From an uncultured Ruminococcus sp. (GTDB lineage: Bacteria; Bacillota; Clostridia; Oscillospirales; Ruminococcaceae), in NCBI GenBank assembly GCA_910584195.1, contig CAJTYV010000001.1:316818-380817 (forward strand): 64,000 nt of DNA, given 5' to 3'. Shown here piece by piece: positions 34,887-43,438 of this stretch. Within the stretch, counting starts at the first letter, position 1, and the number at the start of each line of letters is the position of its first letter. A model generated the notes under the pieces. It did no database searches. It was not told the DNA's origin and worked only from the letters and a program-made list of their open reading frames with translations. Made by a program: the position numbers and the translations under genes.

Positions 34887-36166
34887 GTAATCCCGTTTCA
34901 TATTTCTTTTCATGCTTATTTGTTATCATCGCTCACGGAGCAATGCTTTTCAACGTTTTTCAAAACGGCAATTACGAAAGTGTAAACGATGTTATAACTC
35001 TTTGTACTGCTGTTATCGGACTTGATGCGGCTTACTTCATCGTGATGCCGTTCTTTAAACAACGTACATATGCGGCAGACTTCATGCTTCTTCTTATACT
35101 TAACATGAGCGTTATTTTTCAATCCTGCTTCGGAGGAGTTCATTTGGACTTCAAACACTTTATAACCTGTATCGCGGCTCTCGTCTCATGCCGAATCGGC
35201 TGTATCGCATGCAGAAATCATCGCTGGATACAGGACAAAAAGAAGTTTGTTTGGGCAGGTATAGGCGTGCTGATGATTGTTATATTTCTTTTCTGCGGCA
35301 GCCGAAGCATGTGGATAGATCTCGGTTTCATGACTATACAGCCATCGGAGTTCATCAAGCCGCTTCTTGTACTCGCCTGCGCTGCCTCTATCTCAGAACA
35401 GCAGAACAAGCGCAAGATACTCGGATTCAATGTAGTATATGAAAATCTTATCCTTTTCGGAATCGTAGCCGCTGTTATCCTGTTCCAATGGTGGTGCAGA
35501 GACTTGGGCAGTATACCGACATTCGGTGCAATTTACGCATCAGGGTTTCTGCTTCGCATATGTTATCCCAAAGCCAAGTTTTCAAAGAAAACGCTCATAA
35601 TTGCAGGTTCATGCGTTGCGGCGGCAGGAATTGCGGCTGTTATTCTTGCTCCGCCGTATGTTAAAGACAGACTTTTCGTTGATATATGGAACGATCCGGA
35701 CGGAAACGGCTATCAGCAATCCAAGGCGCTTATAGGTATCGCAGAGGGCGGCTGGTTCGGCAAAGGTCCGGGAGAAGGTTTTCTTCATAATGTTTTCGCC
35801 TACGAAAGCGATATAGTTTTTTCAACTATAAGCGAGGAATGGGGACTTCTCTACGCTCTTATGACTGTGCTTATGCTGCTTGTTATCGTAGCTATGCCTC
35901 TTGTAAATCCGCCCCGTTCATATTATCACGCTACGATGTGTGCAGGAGTCTGTGCAGCGTTTACAGTGCAAATGGCTTTGAATATTTTCGGTTCATGCAA
36001 TATGATACCGTTTACCGGTGTAACGCTGCCGTTTATTTCGGCAGGCGGAAGCTCCATGGTCACCAGCGGTCTTATGATAGGCATGATAGCCGCGGCTCAG
36101 TCGCCGGTATTCAAGAACCCCAAGCCTAAAAAGTCAAATAAACAGACAAAAAGGAGAACGGCATGA
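34883..36166 (+). CDS. FtsW/RodA/SpoVE-family peptidoglycan polymerase
   Basis: 427 residues from TTG 34883, which overlaps the FHA stop (TTGA) and has AAGGAGGG upstream; the frame is open back to 34643 but that part is antisense-like coding of the FHA gene. SEDS-family glycosyltransferase with about ten membrane segments; family motifs GYQQSKALIGIAEGGWFGKG, FSTISEEWGLL and LPFISAGGSSMVTSG near the C-terminus. Polymerises lipid II together with a class B PBP, encoded next. Whether it acts in division, elongation or sporulation is not clear from sequence. Confidence 0.93.
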   Translation: MSNPVSYFFSCLFVIIAHGAMLFNVFQNGNYESVNDVITLCTAVIGLDAAYFIVMPFFKQRTYAADFMLLLILNMSVIFQSCFGGVHLDFKHFITCIAALVSCRIGCIACRNHRWIQDKKKFVWAGIGVLMIVIFLFCGSRSMWIDLGFMTIQPSEFIKPLLVLACAASISEQQNKRKILGFNVVYENLILFGIVAAVILFQWWCRDLGSIPTFGAIYASGFLLRICYPKAKFSKKTLIIAGSCVAAAGIAAVILAPPYVKDRLFVDIWNDPDGNGYQQSKALIGIAEGGWFGKGPGEGFLHNVFAYESDIVFSTISEEWGLLYALMTVLMLLVIVAMPLVNPPRSYYHATMCAGVCAAFTVQMALNIFGSCNMIPFTGVTLPFISAGGSSMVTSGLMIGMIAAAQSPVFKNPKPKKSNKQTKRRTA

Positions 36167-37530
36167 AAAGTATAAGAAGATGTCAGCATATCATGACACT
36201 GTTTCTGCTTGCTTTTATCGCAGGAATCATTTCTCTTACAGTGCGTATAGACAAACAAGCCCCCTTCTATATGTCGCATTCCGATAACTATAAACTGGGA
36301 AAGGTCTATGACAAAAACAAAGACGTGCTTTTCGATGGTTCGGGAGAGGACAGTTACTCTGACAATCACTTTATAGATGTGGGAAATCTTATCGGCGACG
36401 ACAAGGGGCAAATGGAAAATACTCTTGTGGCGCAGAACCTCGATAAACTGAACAATTACAGCTTCAACAGCGGTCTTGTCCAAAAAGGCGGCAAGGCGGC
36501 TATATATACAACTCTTGACCATAAGGCTAACCGTGCCGTTTACGATGCTTTTATGGGTGCGGACGGATGCGCGGCAGCATATAACTATAAAACAGGCGAG
36601 CTGCTTGTATGCACAAGCCTGCCAAATATAGATCCCGCCAAAGGCTACGCAAATCTCGAAAACATGCGATCCGGAACTCTTATGCAGAAAGCAATGTACC
36701 GCACTGTACCCGGTTCTACTCAGAAGGTTTCAACTGTTATTTCAGCTATGGAAATTATGGGACAAAGTAATCTTTTTTCAAAAAAATTCAGCTGCTCCGG
36801 ATACTATATAAATAAATCGGACGGAAAAATTGATTGTCATAATACATGGGGTCACGGCGAACAAAATATACAGCAGGCGGTAGAAAACAGCTGTAATCCG
36901 TTTTTCGCGCAGCTTGTGGAAGATCCTGATATGCCATTGGATCGCGTCAAAGAAATGTATGTCAAACTGGGTTATGCGGTAAGCGATGACAAAACCGATG
37001 CAAAGGTCGGATATATTGATATCGACGGCATACAATGCGAAAAGGCGTCAACAAGACTTATTGATTCCTCGGATTTCTCTACGCAATGGGGCTGCATAGG
37101 ACAGGGCGAAACACTTGTAAGCCCTATTCAGCTTATGATGTGGCAAAGCGCAATCGCCAACGAAACAGGAAAAATGACAATGCCTCATCTTATAGAACAT
37201 GTCACTGATGTAAACGGCAAAACTGTTGATACAGCGGAAACATCATACAGCGACCAGCTTTTCAGCCCCTCTACAGCATCCTCCGTAAAACAGATACTTA
37301 TGACTAACGGTGCAAATCACTACGAATATTCAATTCCCGGATTTAATGTGGGAATCAAAAGCGGTACTGCACAGGTAAAGGACGGCGCTGAGGAAAACGC
37401 TCTGCTTGTCGGCTTTGTGGACGATCCTAAAAATCCGATTGCATTCTGCGTGGTTCTGGAAAACAAATACAGCACTCCTGCTGTGGCTGAAAATATTGTT
37501 ACGACCATGCTTAATAATCTTTGTAAATAA
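36163..37530 (+). CDS. Class B penicillin-binding protein (transpeptidase)
   Basis: 455 residues, ATG overlapping the previous TGA. One N-terminal membrane helix (IMTLFLLAFIAGIISLTV), short pedestal domain, then the transpeptidase: active-site Ser185 in STQK, SCN at 243-245 and KSGTAQV near 405. It is shorter than PBP2 or FtsI because the N-terminal module is small, like the PbpA that pairs with RodA in Actinobacteria. Cross-links the glycan made by the SEDS protein encoded before it. Confidence 0.93.
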   Translation: MKSIRRCQHIMTLFLLAFIAGIISLTVRIDKQAPFYMSHSDNYKLGKVYDKNKDVLFDGSGEDSYSDNHFIDVGNLIGDDKGQMENTLVAQNLDKLNNYSFNSGLVQKGGKAAIYTTLDHKANRAVYDAFMGADGCAAAYNYKTGELLVCTSLPNIDPAKGYANLENMRSGTLMQKAMYRTVPGSTQKVSTVISAMEIMGQSNLFSKKFSCSGYYINKSDGKIDCHNTWGHGEQNIQQAVENSCNPFFAQLVEDPDMPLDRVKEMYVKLGYAVSDDKTDAKVGYIDIDGIQCEKASTRLIDSSDFSTQWGCIGQGETLVSPIQLMMWQSAIANETGKMTMPHLIEHVTDVNGKTVDTAETSYSDQLFSPSTASSVKQILMTNGANHYEYSIPGFNVGIKSGTAQVKDGAEENALLVGFVDDPKNPIAFCVVLENKYSTPAVAENIVTTMLNNLCK

Positions 37531-37543
37531 CGTAATATATAAG

Positions 37544-37588
37544 AGCCTGTTGAATATCTCATCGTTTACAGATTTTAAACAGGCTTTT
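37544..37588 (+). terminator. Terminator of the FHA-SEDS-PBP operon
   Basis: Stem agcctgtt (37544-37551) with aacaggct (37578-37585), then TTTT; the loop of 26 bases is long and contains a second small pairing. Confidence 0.6.
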
Positions 37589-37654
37589 AAACGTCAAATT
37601 CAACAAATATTTTTGTCATTATTATGCATAATATACAAAATTAACAAAACTCTA

Positions 37655-37683
37655 TTGTAAATGCTTTTTAATTATGGTATAAT
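37655..37683 (+). promoter_or_regulatory. Promoter of hpf
   Basis: TTGTAA at 37655-37660 and TATAAT at 37678-37683, spacing 17. Confidence 0.75.
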
Positions 37684-37799
37684 ATAACTATGGAAAACTT
37701 ATTCCATATAAGTTAGACTTCGATTCAGCAAAAGCATCAATGGGACATGCTCCCCCGCTTCAAAACCGCATCGAATGTCTCAAAGGAGGACTACTATAT

Positions 37800-38327
37800 A
37801 TGAAAACAACTATTACGGCAAAAAAAATGCAGATTCCACAGAATTTTACCGAATATGCACAGGAGAAAATCAATTCTAAGCTCAGTAAATTTTTCGGCGA
37901 TGAGGCTGATGCCAAAATCGTTTTGTCAGAAATAAAAAATCAAATAATTGTCGAGCTTACTGTGAAATACAACAGTATAATCTATCGTTCCGAACGTTCG
38001 GCAGTAGATAAAAACGATGCTCTTGACGAAGCCATTGACAAAATTATTCGACAGATACGCAAGAACAAGACTAAAATTGAGAAGAAACTTAAAGACACTG
38101 CTTTTAAGGACTCTTTCACCGAGCCTGTTGAGGACGTATCAGATTACACGGTTATAAAGGAAAAGAAATTCAAGCTGCGTCCCATGGACGTTGAGGAGGC
38201 TATTCTCCAAATGAATCTTCTCAGCCATGAGTTTTTCATGTTCCTCAATGCGAAAACGGGTACTATCAACGTTGTGTACAAGCGTGCAGACGGAAACTAC
38301 GCCGTACTCGAACCCGATAACGAATAA
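37800..38327 (+). CDS. hpf: Long-form ribosome hibernation-promoting factor
   Basis: 175 residues from ATG 37800 (AAGGAGG upstream; the frame from 37740 has no SD). N-terminal HPF/YfiA ribosome-binding domain (residues 1-100, with RSERSAVDKNDALDEAIDKI) and a C-terminal dimerisation domain (VIKEKKFKLRPMDVEEAILQMNLLSHEFFMF), so it can join two 70S ribosomes into inactive 100S dimers in stationary phase. Confidence 0.95.
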   Translation: MKTTITAKKMQIPQNFTEYAQEKINSKLSKFFGDEADAKIVLSEIKNQIIVELTVKYNSIIYRSERSAVDKNDALDEAIDKIIRQIRKNKTKIEKKLKDTAFKDSFTEPVEDVSDYTVIKEKKFKLRPMDVEEAILQMNLLSHEFFMFLNAKTGTINVVYKRADGNYAVLEPDNE

Positions 38328-38370
38328 TTATTAAAATTACCGCCTGTGGCAATATATAACTAACAAAATT

Positions 38371-38550
38371 TAAGGCATTCATCGTTTGATGAATGCCTTA
38401 GCTTGTTGATAAAACAAGGGAACGCTCTCTTGCAGAGTGCCTGACAACTATATACGAGACTTTGCTCCCCCCTGCCAAAGGGACACAATCCCTTTGGAAT
38501 CCCATTTTTACTTTTTATACAGTTTGGTGCATTCATATTTTAATGAATGC
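38371..38550 (+). terminator. Terminator region with three hairpins after hpf
   Basis: A 13-base perfect hairpin taaggcattcatc / gatgaatgcctta (38371-38400); a nine-base hairpin ccaaaggga / tccctttgg (38475-38497); and gcattcat / atgaatgc (38529-38550) followed by TTTATTT. The first and third hairpins carry the same gcattcat arm. The A-rich and T-rich flanks of the third suit termination. No gene in this spacer. Confidence 0.65.
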
Positions 38551-38593
38551 TTTATTTATATTTTAACAATAAATCTGTAAAGTTCAACGTACT

Positions 38594-39367
38594 CTATAGC
38601 AACGAGATCATCGGCAATTTGCTGTAAACCTCATCAGAAACCGCCTCCAGCCATTCATTGCTTGTATCCTCGCCGTTTATTTCAACAGCAAGATGTGAAA
38701 ACCATGAATCATTAGCAGCTCCGTGCCAATGCTTGATATTGGCAGGAATATTAATGCAGTCGCCGGGATGCATTTCAATGGCATCTTTTCCCCATTCCTG
38801 ATAATATCCGCGGCCGCCAATACAGATAAGCATCTGACCGCCGCCGCTTTTCGCACGATGTATATGCCAATTATTGCGGCAGGCAGGCTCAAAAGTCACA
38901 TTAAAAATCGGTATCTGATTTGTTGATATGGGAGCCAGATAGCTCTGTCCCACAAAGTACTGTGCAAATGCGTCGTTAGGTTCGCCAATGGGGAAAAATA
39001 TTGTATTCTGATATTTATCTTTTTCGGTCATTGCGGGAGATTCTTCGTTCCAAACATCTTTTGCAAGCCGAAATACCGCCCAGCCTTTCGGGAAACCGAT
39101 ATACATAGCTGCATGAGTGATGATAGCGGCAATTTCTTCTTTTGTAACGCCGTGAGCCTTTGCATTCTGTAAATGGTATGTCAGCGACGTATCTGTAATG
39201 CCCGATGCCATCAGCGATACCACCGTGACGATACACTTTGTTTTTAAGTTAATTGCTTCCTCATTCCATACCTCTCCGAATAACACATCATCATTGAGAT
39301 GTGCAAACATCGGTGCAAATTCTCCGAGCTGTTCTTTTCCGGCAGTCTGTACTATTTTCTGATCCAT
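38594..39367 (-). CDS. Carboxymuconolactone decarboxylase-like / cupin fusion protein
   Basis: 257 residues from ATG 39367 (AAGGAGG nine bases upstream; the longer frame is not SD-led). Residues 20-110 are an AhpD/CMD-type domain (VSLMASGITDTSLTYHLQNAKAHGVTKEEIAAIITHAAMYIGFP) but without the CxxC of AhpD. Residues 150-250 are a cupin with metal ligands HIHRAKSGGGQ and HWHGAANDSW. Such fusions occur in Clostridia near aldo-keto and alcohol dehydrogenase genes; the reaction is not known. Part of the LysR-linked minus-strand cluster. Confidence 0.88.
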   Translation of the reverse strand: MDQKIVQTAGKEQLGEFAPMFAHLNDDVLFGEVWNEEAINLKTKCIVTVVSLMASGITDTSLTYHLQNAKAHGVTKEEIAAIITHAAMYIGFPKGWAVFRLAKDVWNEESPAMTEKDKYQNTIFFPIGEPNDAFAQYFVGQSYLAPISTNQIPIFNVTFEPACRNNWHIHRAKSGGGQMLICIGGRGYYQEWGKDAIEMHPGDCINIPANIKHWHGAANDSWFSHLAVEINGEDTSNEWLEAVSDEVYSKLPMISLL

Positions 39368-39380
39368 TAAAAATGCCTCC

Positions 39381-40502
39381 TTAATATAATGATAATTCGA
39401 CAGTAACATTATCATCGCCCAATATGCTTTTTAATTCCTCCTGCGTAACATCATCAATATGCCCAAGCTTTGTAAAGCTCCATGAATTTTTATCATAATA
39501 AATAACAAACCGGTTTCCAAGATAGAGTATCAGATCTCCGCAGTCCGTATCGAGCTGTTCATCATTTCTTGGAAGTTCCTGCGGCAATTCGCCTACTTTT
39601 TCAAAGTTGGAATAATCGCTCATATCAATTGTGACAGGTCCGTTTTCAAGCAGTTTCACAAGAGCGTCAGCAGAAGAATTTTCTTCCAGCGTTGCCGTCA
39701 AAGTATGACCGTTTACGTTTATTTTCATTTTTGTATCAGCTTCCTTTTCCGGAATTTTAAGCGAATTCACCCAATCTTCAATTGACTCCTTTGACGTATT
39801 GGCAGAGAAACGTTTTCCCTCAAGCAAATTTCCGATTGGTACGAGATCAGCAATATTCTTTTCACTTGCGGCATTTCCACTGCTTGCAGACGTACAAAAC
39901 GGAATAACAATTTTATCGGAAAAATCATAACTTTCAAGGAACGTATCTATAATTCGGGGTTCTTCGCCCCACCAGATCGGATAACCGAGATAAACAACGT
40001 CATAGCTGTCAATTGACTCAATCGGCTCTGCAATTTCGGGTCGTGCCGTCTTGTCGCCCTGCTCCTTGTTGGCACGGCATGAGGAATTTGTATATTCAAT
40101 ATCATCGTCCGTATACGGAATAGCCGCTTCAATTTCATAGCTGTCTGCATCAGTCAGTTCAATAATATATTCCGCAACTTTTTTGGTATTGTTGGTTCTT
40201 GAAAAATAAACGACTATCGTATCTGTATCGTTTTTCGACTGATTCATAATCTCACGCCTCATAAGACATAAATCGAATATATCCCATATATCATCGCCGT
40301 TTAAATCATATGGCTTGTCTTTCAGGTTCTCTTCCGTTGGCTTGGCTAAGAGAAAATCCTGTAAATTCACAGCATCCTGTGCAGTATACGTGTAATCTGT
40401 GCCGCTTGTTTTTACTGATGCTATGTTTGTGCTTGCAAATCCAGAACAGCCGCAAAATGCCGCTGTAACTGCCGTGAACAAAGATATGATCGCATGTTTC
40501 AT
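39381..40502 (-). CDS. Lipoprotein with dockerin-like segment, flavodoxin and cyclophilin-like domains
   Basis: 373 residues. Lipobox FCGC near residue 16, so the protein sits outside the membrane. Residues 35-85 are dockerin-like: one good Ca loop with helix (DLNGDDIWDIFDLCLMRREI) and a weaker first half (YTAQDAVNLQDFLLAK). Residues 95-245 are a flavodoxin (VVYFSRTNNTKKVAEYI FMN loop, VVYLGYPIWWGEEP). Residues 255-370 match the small cyclophilin-like fold found behind such flavodoxins (MKINVNGHTLTATLEENSSA, DLILYLGNRFVIYYD). An FMN protein carrying a cellulosome-type module is unexpected; see findings. Confidence 0.87.
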   Translation of the reverse strand: MKHAIISLFTAVTAAFCGCSGFASTNIASVKTSGTDYTYTAQDAVNLQDFLLAKPTEENLKDKPYDLNGDDIWDIFDLCLMRREIMNQSKNDTDTIVVYFSRTNNTKKVAEYIIELTDADSYEIEAAIPYTDDDIEYTNSSCRANKEQGDKTARPEIAEPIESIDSYDVVYLGYPIWWGEEPRIIDTFLESYDFSDKIVIPFCTSASSGNAASEKNIADLVPIGNLLEGKRFSANTSKESIEDWVNSLKIPEKEADTKMKINVNGHTLTATLEENSSADALVKLLENGPVTIDMSDYSNFEKVGELPQELPRNDEQLDTDCGDLILYLGNRFVIYYDKNSWSFTKLGHIDDVTQEELKSILGDDNVTVELSLY

Positions 40503-40514
40503 GACGGTGTCTCC

Positions 40515-41684
40515 TTATAATGAAGCTTTCAGAATCGCTCTTATCTCATCCTTAGTCAGAATCTTGTAACCGCCTTCCATAATCAGCGCTGCGTTTACAA
40601 TATCCTCGATCATATCTTCGGTTGTGCCGATTTCCCTCAGATTCATAGCAAGACCAAGTTCTTTCATCCAGTTTTCCATTGCACAAAGACCTTCCAAAGC
40701 AACTTCCTTATCCGTTTTGCCGTCAGTATTGACATTCCATACATTTTTAGCAAAGCGGACAAACTTAGGAAGTCCGTAATCCATGATATATTTGTAGTAT
40801 GCAAGCGAAACTGCGGAAAGCGTCATACCGTGCGTTGCGTCAGTAACAGCGCCTACCGCCTGACCAAGCATATGCACCATCCAATCAGTTGTTTTTCCCT
40901 TTGCAACGAGTGTGTTCAATGCCCATGTCGCAGTCCACATAATATTGCTCCGTGCCTCGTAATCCTGCGGATCACCGTTCGCAATAAGGCTTGCATGGAG
41001 CAGCGACCTCATCAGCCCCTCACTGATATAGTCGCTGGTATTATCGTCCTCACCCGAAAAATACTGTTCGCAGATGTGATTAAAAATGTCGTAAATTCCC
41101 GCAGCCATTTGGTATTTTGGAAGCGTAAGCGTGTATTTCGGATTGAGAACAGAAAACCGTGGCATAATCTTTTCGTCAGCAAAAACATGACCTATTTTCA
41201 GCTTGCTTGCATGATTTGTGATAACTGCGCCGGCATTCATTTCAGAACCTGTGCCTGCCATTGTCAGAACGCATCCTACCGGAATGATTTCACAGGCAGG
41301 CTCCTCAAATTTGAGATAATATTTTTCCCATGGATCTTCATCACAATTTACGGATACGGATAAAGCCTTTGCATAATCGCAGACAGAACCGCCGCCGACA
41401 GCAAGAATCAAATCAACATTGGAGTTTCTTGCAATTTCGATTCCCTCGTACAGTTTTTCAATTGTCGGATTCGGCATAACACCTGCGATTTCGAAAATGT
41501 TTTTTCCGTTTTCTTTCAGAACAGCGATCACTTCGTCATAAAGTCCGCTTTTTTTGATCGAGCCTCCACCATAAACGAGAACAATATTTTCTCCGTATTT
41601 TGGCAATTCTGTATGCAGTGATTTCAGAGAATCGTCTCCAAAGTAAAGCTTTGTGGGATTTGCATAAGTGAAATTTCCTAACAT
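40515..41684 (-). CDS. Iron-containing alcohol dehydrogenase (YqhD/BdhA-like)
   Basis: 389 residues from ATG 41684 (AAAGGCGG seven bases upstream). Group III dehydrogenase: NAD(P) loop LAVGGGSVCDYAKALS with GGGS, TMAGTGSEMNAGAVITN, and metal-binding DIFNHICEQYF and HMLGQAVGAVTDATHG. NADPH-dependent aldehyde reduction is usual for YqhD/BdhA types. Together with the flavodoxin and cupin proteins it suggests handling of reactive aldehydes or redox stress (inference). Confidence 0.92.
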   Translation of the reverse strand: MLGNFTYANPTKLYFGDDSLKSLHTELPKYGENIVLVYGGGSIKKSGLYDEVIAVLKENGKNIFEIAGVMPNPTIEKLYEGIEIARNSNVDLILAVGGGSVCDYAKALSVSVNCDEDPWEKYYLKFEEPACEIIPVGCVLTMAGTGSEMNAGAVITNHASKLKIGHVFADEKIMPRFSVLNPKYTLTLPKYQMAAGIYDIFNHICEQYFSGEDDNTSDYISEGLMRSLLHASLIANGDPQDYEARSNIMWTATWALNTLVAKGKTTDWMVHMLGQAVGAVTDATHGMTLSAVSLAYYKYIMDYGLPKFVRFAKNVWNVNTDGKTDKEVALEGLCAMENWMKELGLAMNLREIGTTEDMIEDIVNAALIMEGGYKILTKDEIRAILKASL

Positions 41685-41704
41685 AATCATTCCGCCTTTC
41701 ATTT

Positions 41705-41926
41705 TTATGCCTGTATTTCTTTTTCAAGCTGAAAAACAAGATAATCCAGACAACTGATTTGCTTTTCTTCTTTATGAATCGTGCCGAGTATCGTCTGTCG
41801 GCGTTTACGAAGCAATCTGATCACACTTTGAATATCATGCCTTTCATAATACTTGTGCATCTCCGCTTTTTCCTTTTGATTACAGCCGAGATCGTTCAGG
41901 CAATTTTCCAGTTTTTCAAACTCCAT
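41705..41926 (-). CDS. Small helical protein of the LysR-linked cluster
   Basis: 73 residues from ATG 41926, which has TTGAGG nine bases upstream; ATG 41935 and GTG 41947 are in frame and also possible. Predicted almost entirely helical with coiled-coil character (EKLENCLNDLGCNQKEKAEMHKYYERHD, LLRKRRQTILGTIHKEEKQI). It resembles the effector-side helices of MerR-type regulators without the DNA-binding part. First gene of the leftward operon. Function not known. Confidence 0.7.
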   Translation of the reverse strand: MEFEKLENCLNDLGCNQKEKAEMHKYYERHDIQSVIRLLRKRRQTILGTIHKEEKQISCLDYLVFQLEKEIQA

Positions 41927-42013
41927 ACCAGACATCCTCAAACTCACTTCCCTTTGTTTTTATTATACCTTGACTTTTAGAAAATGTCCAATGCTTATTT
42001 TAAATCATCAGAA

Positions 42014-42046
42014 ATGCTTGAAAAGCATTGCAAAATGTAATATAAT
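42014..42046 (+). promoter_or_regulatory. LysR promoter and palindromic operator
   Basis: TTGAAA (42018-42023) and TATAAT (42041-42046), spacing 17, for the LysR gene. The -35 is embedded in the palindrome atgctt-gaa-aagcat (42014-42028), a T-N11-A type LysR box, and a half copy atgctta lies at about 41989. The position suits autorepression of the regulator and activation of the divergent operon. Confidence 0.68.
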
Positions 42047-42066
42047 ATTGTTATAGGAGGTACTTT

Positions 42067-42945
42067 ATGGAAATAAGAGTATTACGCTACTTTTTGACCG
42101 CAGCAAGAGAAGAAAACATCACCAAAGCCGCTGAAAGGCTGTATATTACACAGCCCACGCTTTCAAGACAATTAAAGCAGCTTGAAGAAGAACTCGGAAA
42201 AACGCTGTTTCGGCGCAGCAATCATAACGTGAAGCTGACTGAAGACGGTATGCTTCTCAGGAAGCGTGCTGAAGAAATTCTTGATCTTGTGGAAAAAACC
42301 GAAACAGAAATGAATGCATCCAATGAAGATATTTCAGGCGATATCTATATCGGCGCTGGCGAAACCGACGCCGTAAGGATTATTGCAAGGATCGTACAAA
42401 ACATACAAGCGGAGCATCCTAAAGTGAAATTTCACAATATCAGCTGCGATTCGATAGATGTTATCGACAAGCTGAACAAAGGTCTGATTGATTTCGGTGT
42501 GCTGTTTGAACCTTCAAATTATAAGAATTTTGAGCATATAAAATTTCCCGTACATGACACATGGGGCGTGCTGATGCGGAAAGACAGCGATTTAGCCGAA
42601 AATGAACATATTACTCCTGAAATGCTGATCGATCTTCCGCTGATCGTATCAAGACAGATGATGAATGAAGTTGATTTATCAAAGTGGCTTGGAATCCCAA
42701 AAGAAAATACGCATATTTCCTGCACATCGAATTTGATTTTTAACGGCTCGCTGCTTGTTGACGAGGGTATGGGCTACGCAATCACCCTTGATAAACTGAT
42801 AAACTGCACAGGCGACAGCAATCTTTGTTTTCGTCCGTTTTATCCGTTAAAACCTGCACAGATGTATCTTGTGTGGAAAAAATATCAGATGTTTTCCAAA
42901 GCGGCGGAGCGGTTTTTGAATGATTTCAAGCAATTTCTTTTTTAG
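42067..42945 (+). CDS. LysR-family transcriptional regulator
   Basis: 292 residues. N-terminal winged HTH (RYFLTAAREENITKAAERLYITQPTLSRQLKQLEEELG) and a C-terminal periplasmic-binding-like sensor domain (GDIYIGAGETDAVRIIARIV). SD AGGAGG. Divergent from, and probably the controller of, the 41947-38594 redox cluster. Confidence 0.95.
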   Translation: MEIRVLRYFLTAAREENITKAAERLYITQPTLSRQLKQLEEELGKTLFRRSNHNVKLTEDGMLLRKRAEEILDLVEKTETEMNASNEDISGDIYIGAGETDAVRIIARIVQNIQAEHPKVKFHNISCDSIDVIDKLNKGLIDFGVLFEPSNYKNFEHIKFPVHDTWGVLMRKDSDLAENEHITPEMLIDLPLIVSRQMMNEVDLSKWLGIPKENTHISCTSNLIFNGSLLVDEGMGYAITLDKLINCTGDSNLCFRPFYPLKPAQMYLVWKKYQMFSKAAERFLNDFKQFLF

Positions 42946-43149
42946 TCAATTTGACACTTTTTTAAAAATAAATAATTGCATTGTTTCTGTATTCCATATA
43001 CAACAATACAAATATTTTCTTCTGCTCCCAGCTCTCGCATAAACGTTTGCAAAACAAAAAACTTATCTCCGCGCTTTTCAAAGAATAGTATTTATCAAAT
43101 TACAGTATGCTGTTTTGTAGCTGATTTAAGCAAAATAATTAAAAAGTTC

Positions 43150-43179
43150 TTGACAAAGTATGGTATATTATGTTATAAT
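43150..43179 (+). promoter_or_regulatory. Strong promoter of the small Cys peptide gene
   Basis: TTGACA at 43150-43155 and TATAAT at 43174-43179, spacing 18. Both boxes are consensus, which predicts high expression. Confidence 0.88.
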
Positions 43180-43223
43180 ACAAAAGTCTTTTTGGATAAA
43201 TTAATTATGAGGAGGTATTCTTT

Positions 43224-43379
43224 ATGAAAAAGATGAGCGAAACTTCAATGAAGAAAGCAAATGGTGGTTATACATATTACTGCGTTTGTGGCAGAAAATT
43301 TAAATTTGCACTTACTTATAATGTTCATTGCAGCGGATGTGTTTATTTTAAAAGAATGAAAAAAGGTCTTGCTTGGTAA
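43224..43379 (+). CDS. 51-residue peptide with double-glycine leader and four cysteines
   Basis: Found by eye; ATG 43224 follows GAGGAGG at nine bases, stop at 43377-43379. The N-terminal 15 residues (MKKMSETSMKKANGG) have the form of a double-glycine leader as used by bacteriocins and other exported peptides, ending GG. The following 36 residues (YTYYCVCGRKFKF... CSGCVYFKRMKKGLAW) are basic with CxC and CxxC pairs. It has its own strong promoter and terminator, so it is a single-gene unit. It could be an exported, possibly modified peptide (RiPP-like or signal) or a tiny zinc-finger protein. No maturation enzyme or peptidase-ABC exporter is adjacent. Confidence 0.75.
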   Translation: MKKMSETSMKKANGGYTYYCVCGRKFKFALTYNVHCSGCVYFKRMKKGLAW

Positions 43380-43388
43380 ATAATAAAT

Positions 43389-43418
43389 AAAATCTCCCTG
43401 TATATATAGGGAGATTTT
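43389..43418 (+). terminator. Terminator of the small peptide gene
   Basis: Eleven-base perfect stem aaaatctccct (43389-43399) with agggagatttt (43408-43418), then TATTG; eight-base AT loop. Confidence 0.87.
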
Positions 43419-43438
43419 ATTGTAGGAGGCGAAAGAAC

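Noticed and set aside
42946..43223. Possible thiamine-pyrophosphate riboswitch before thiT
   Set aside because: No CTGAGA or ACCTGA core motifs; the region holds only the promoter of the small Cys peptide and AT-rich sequence.
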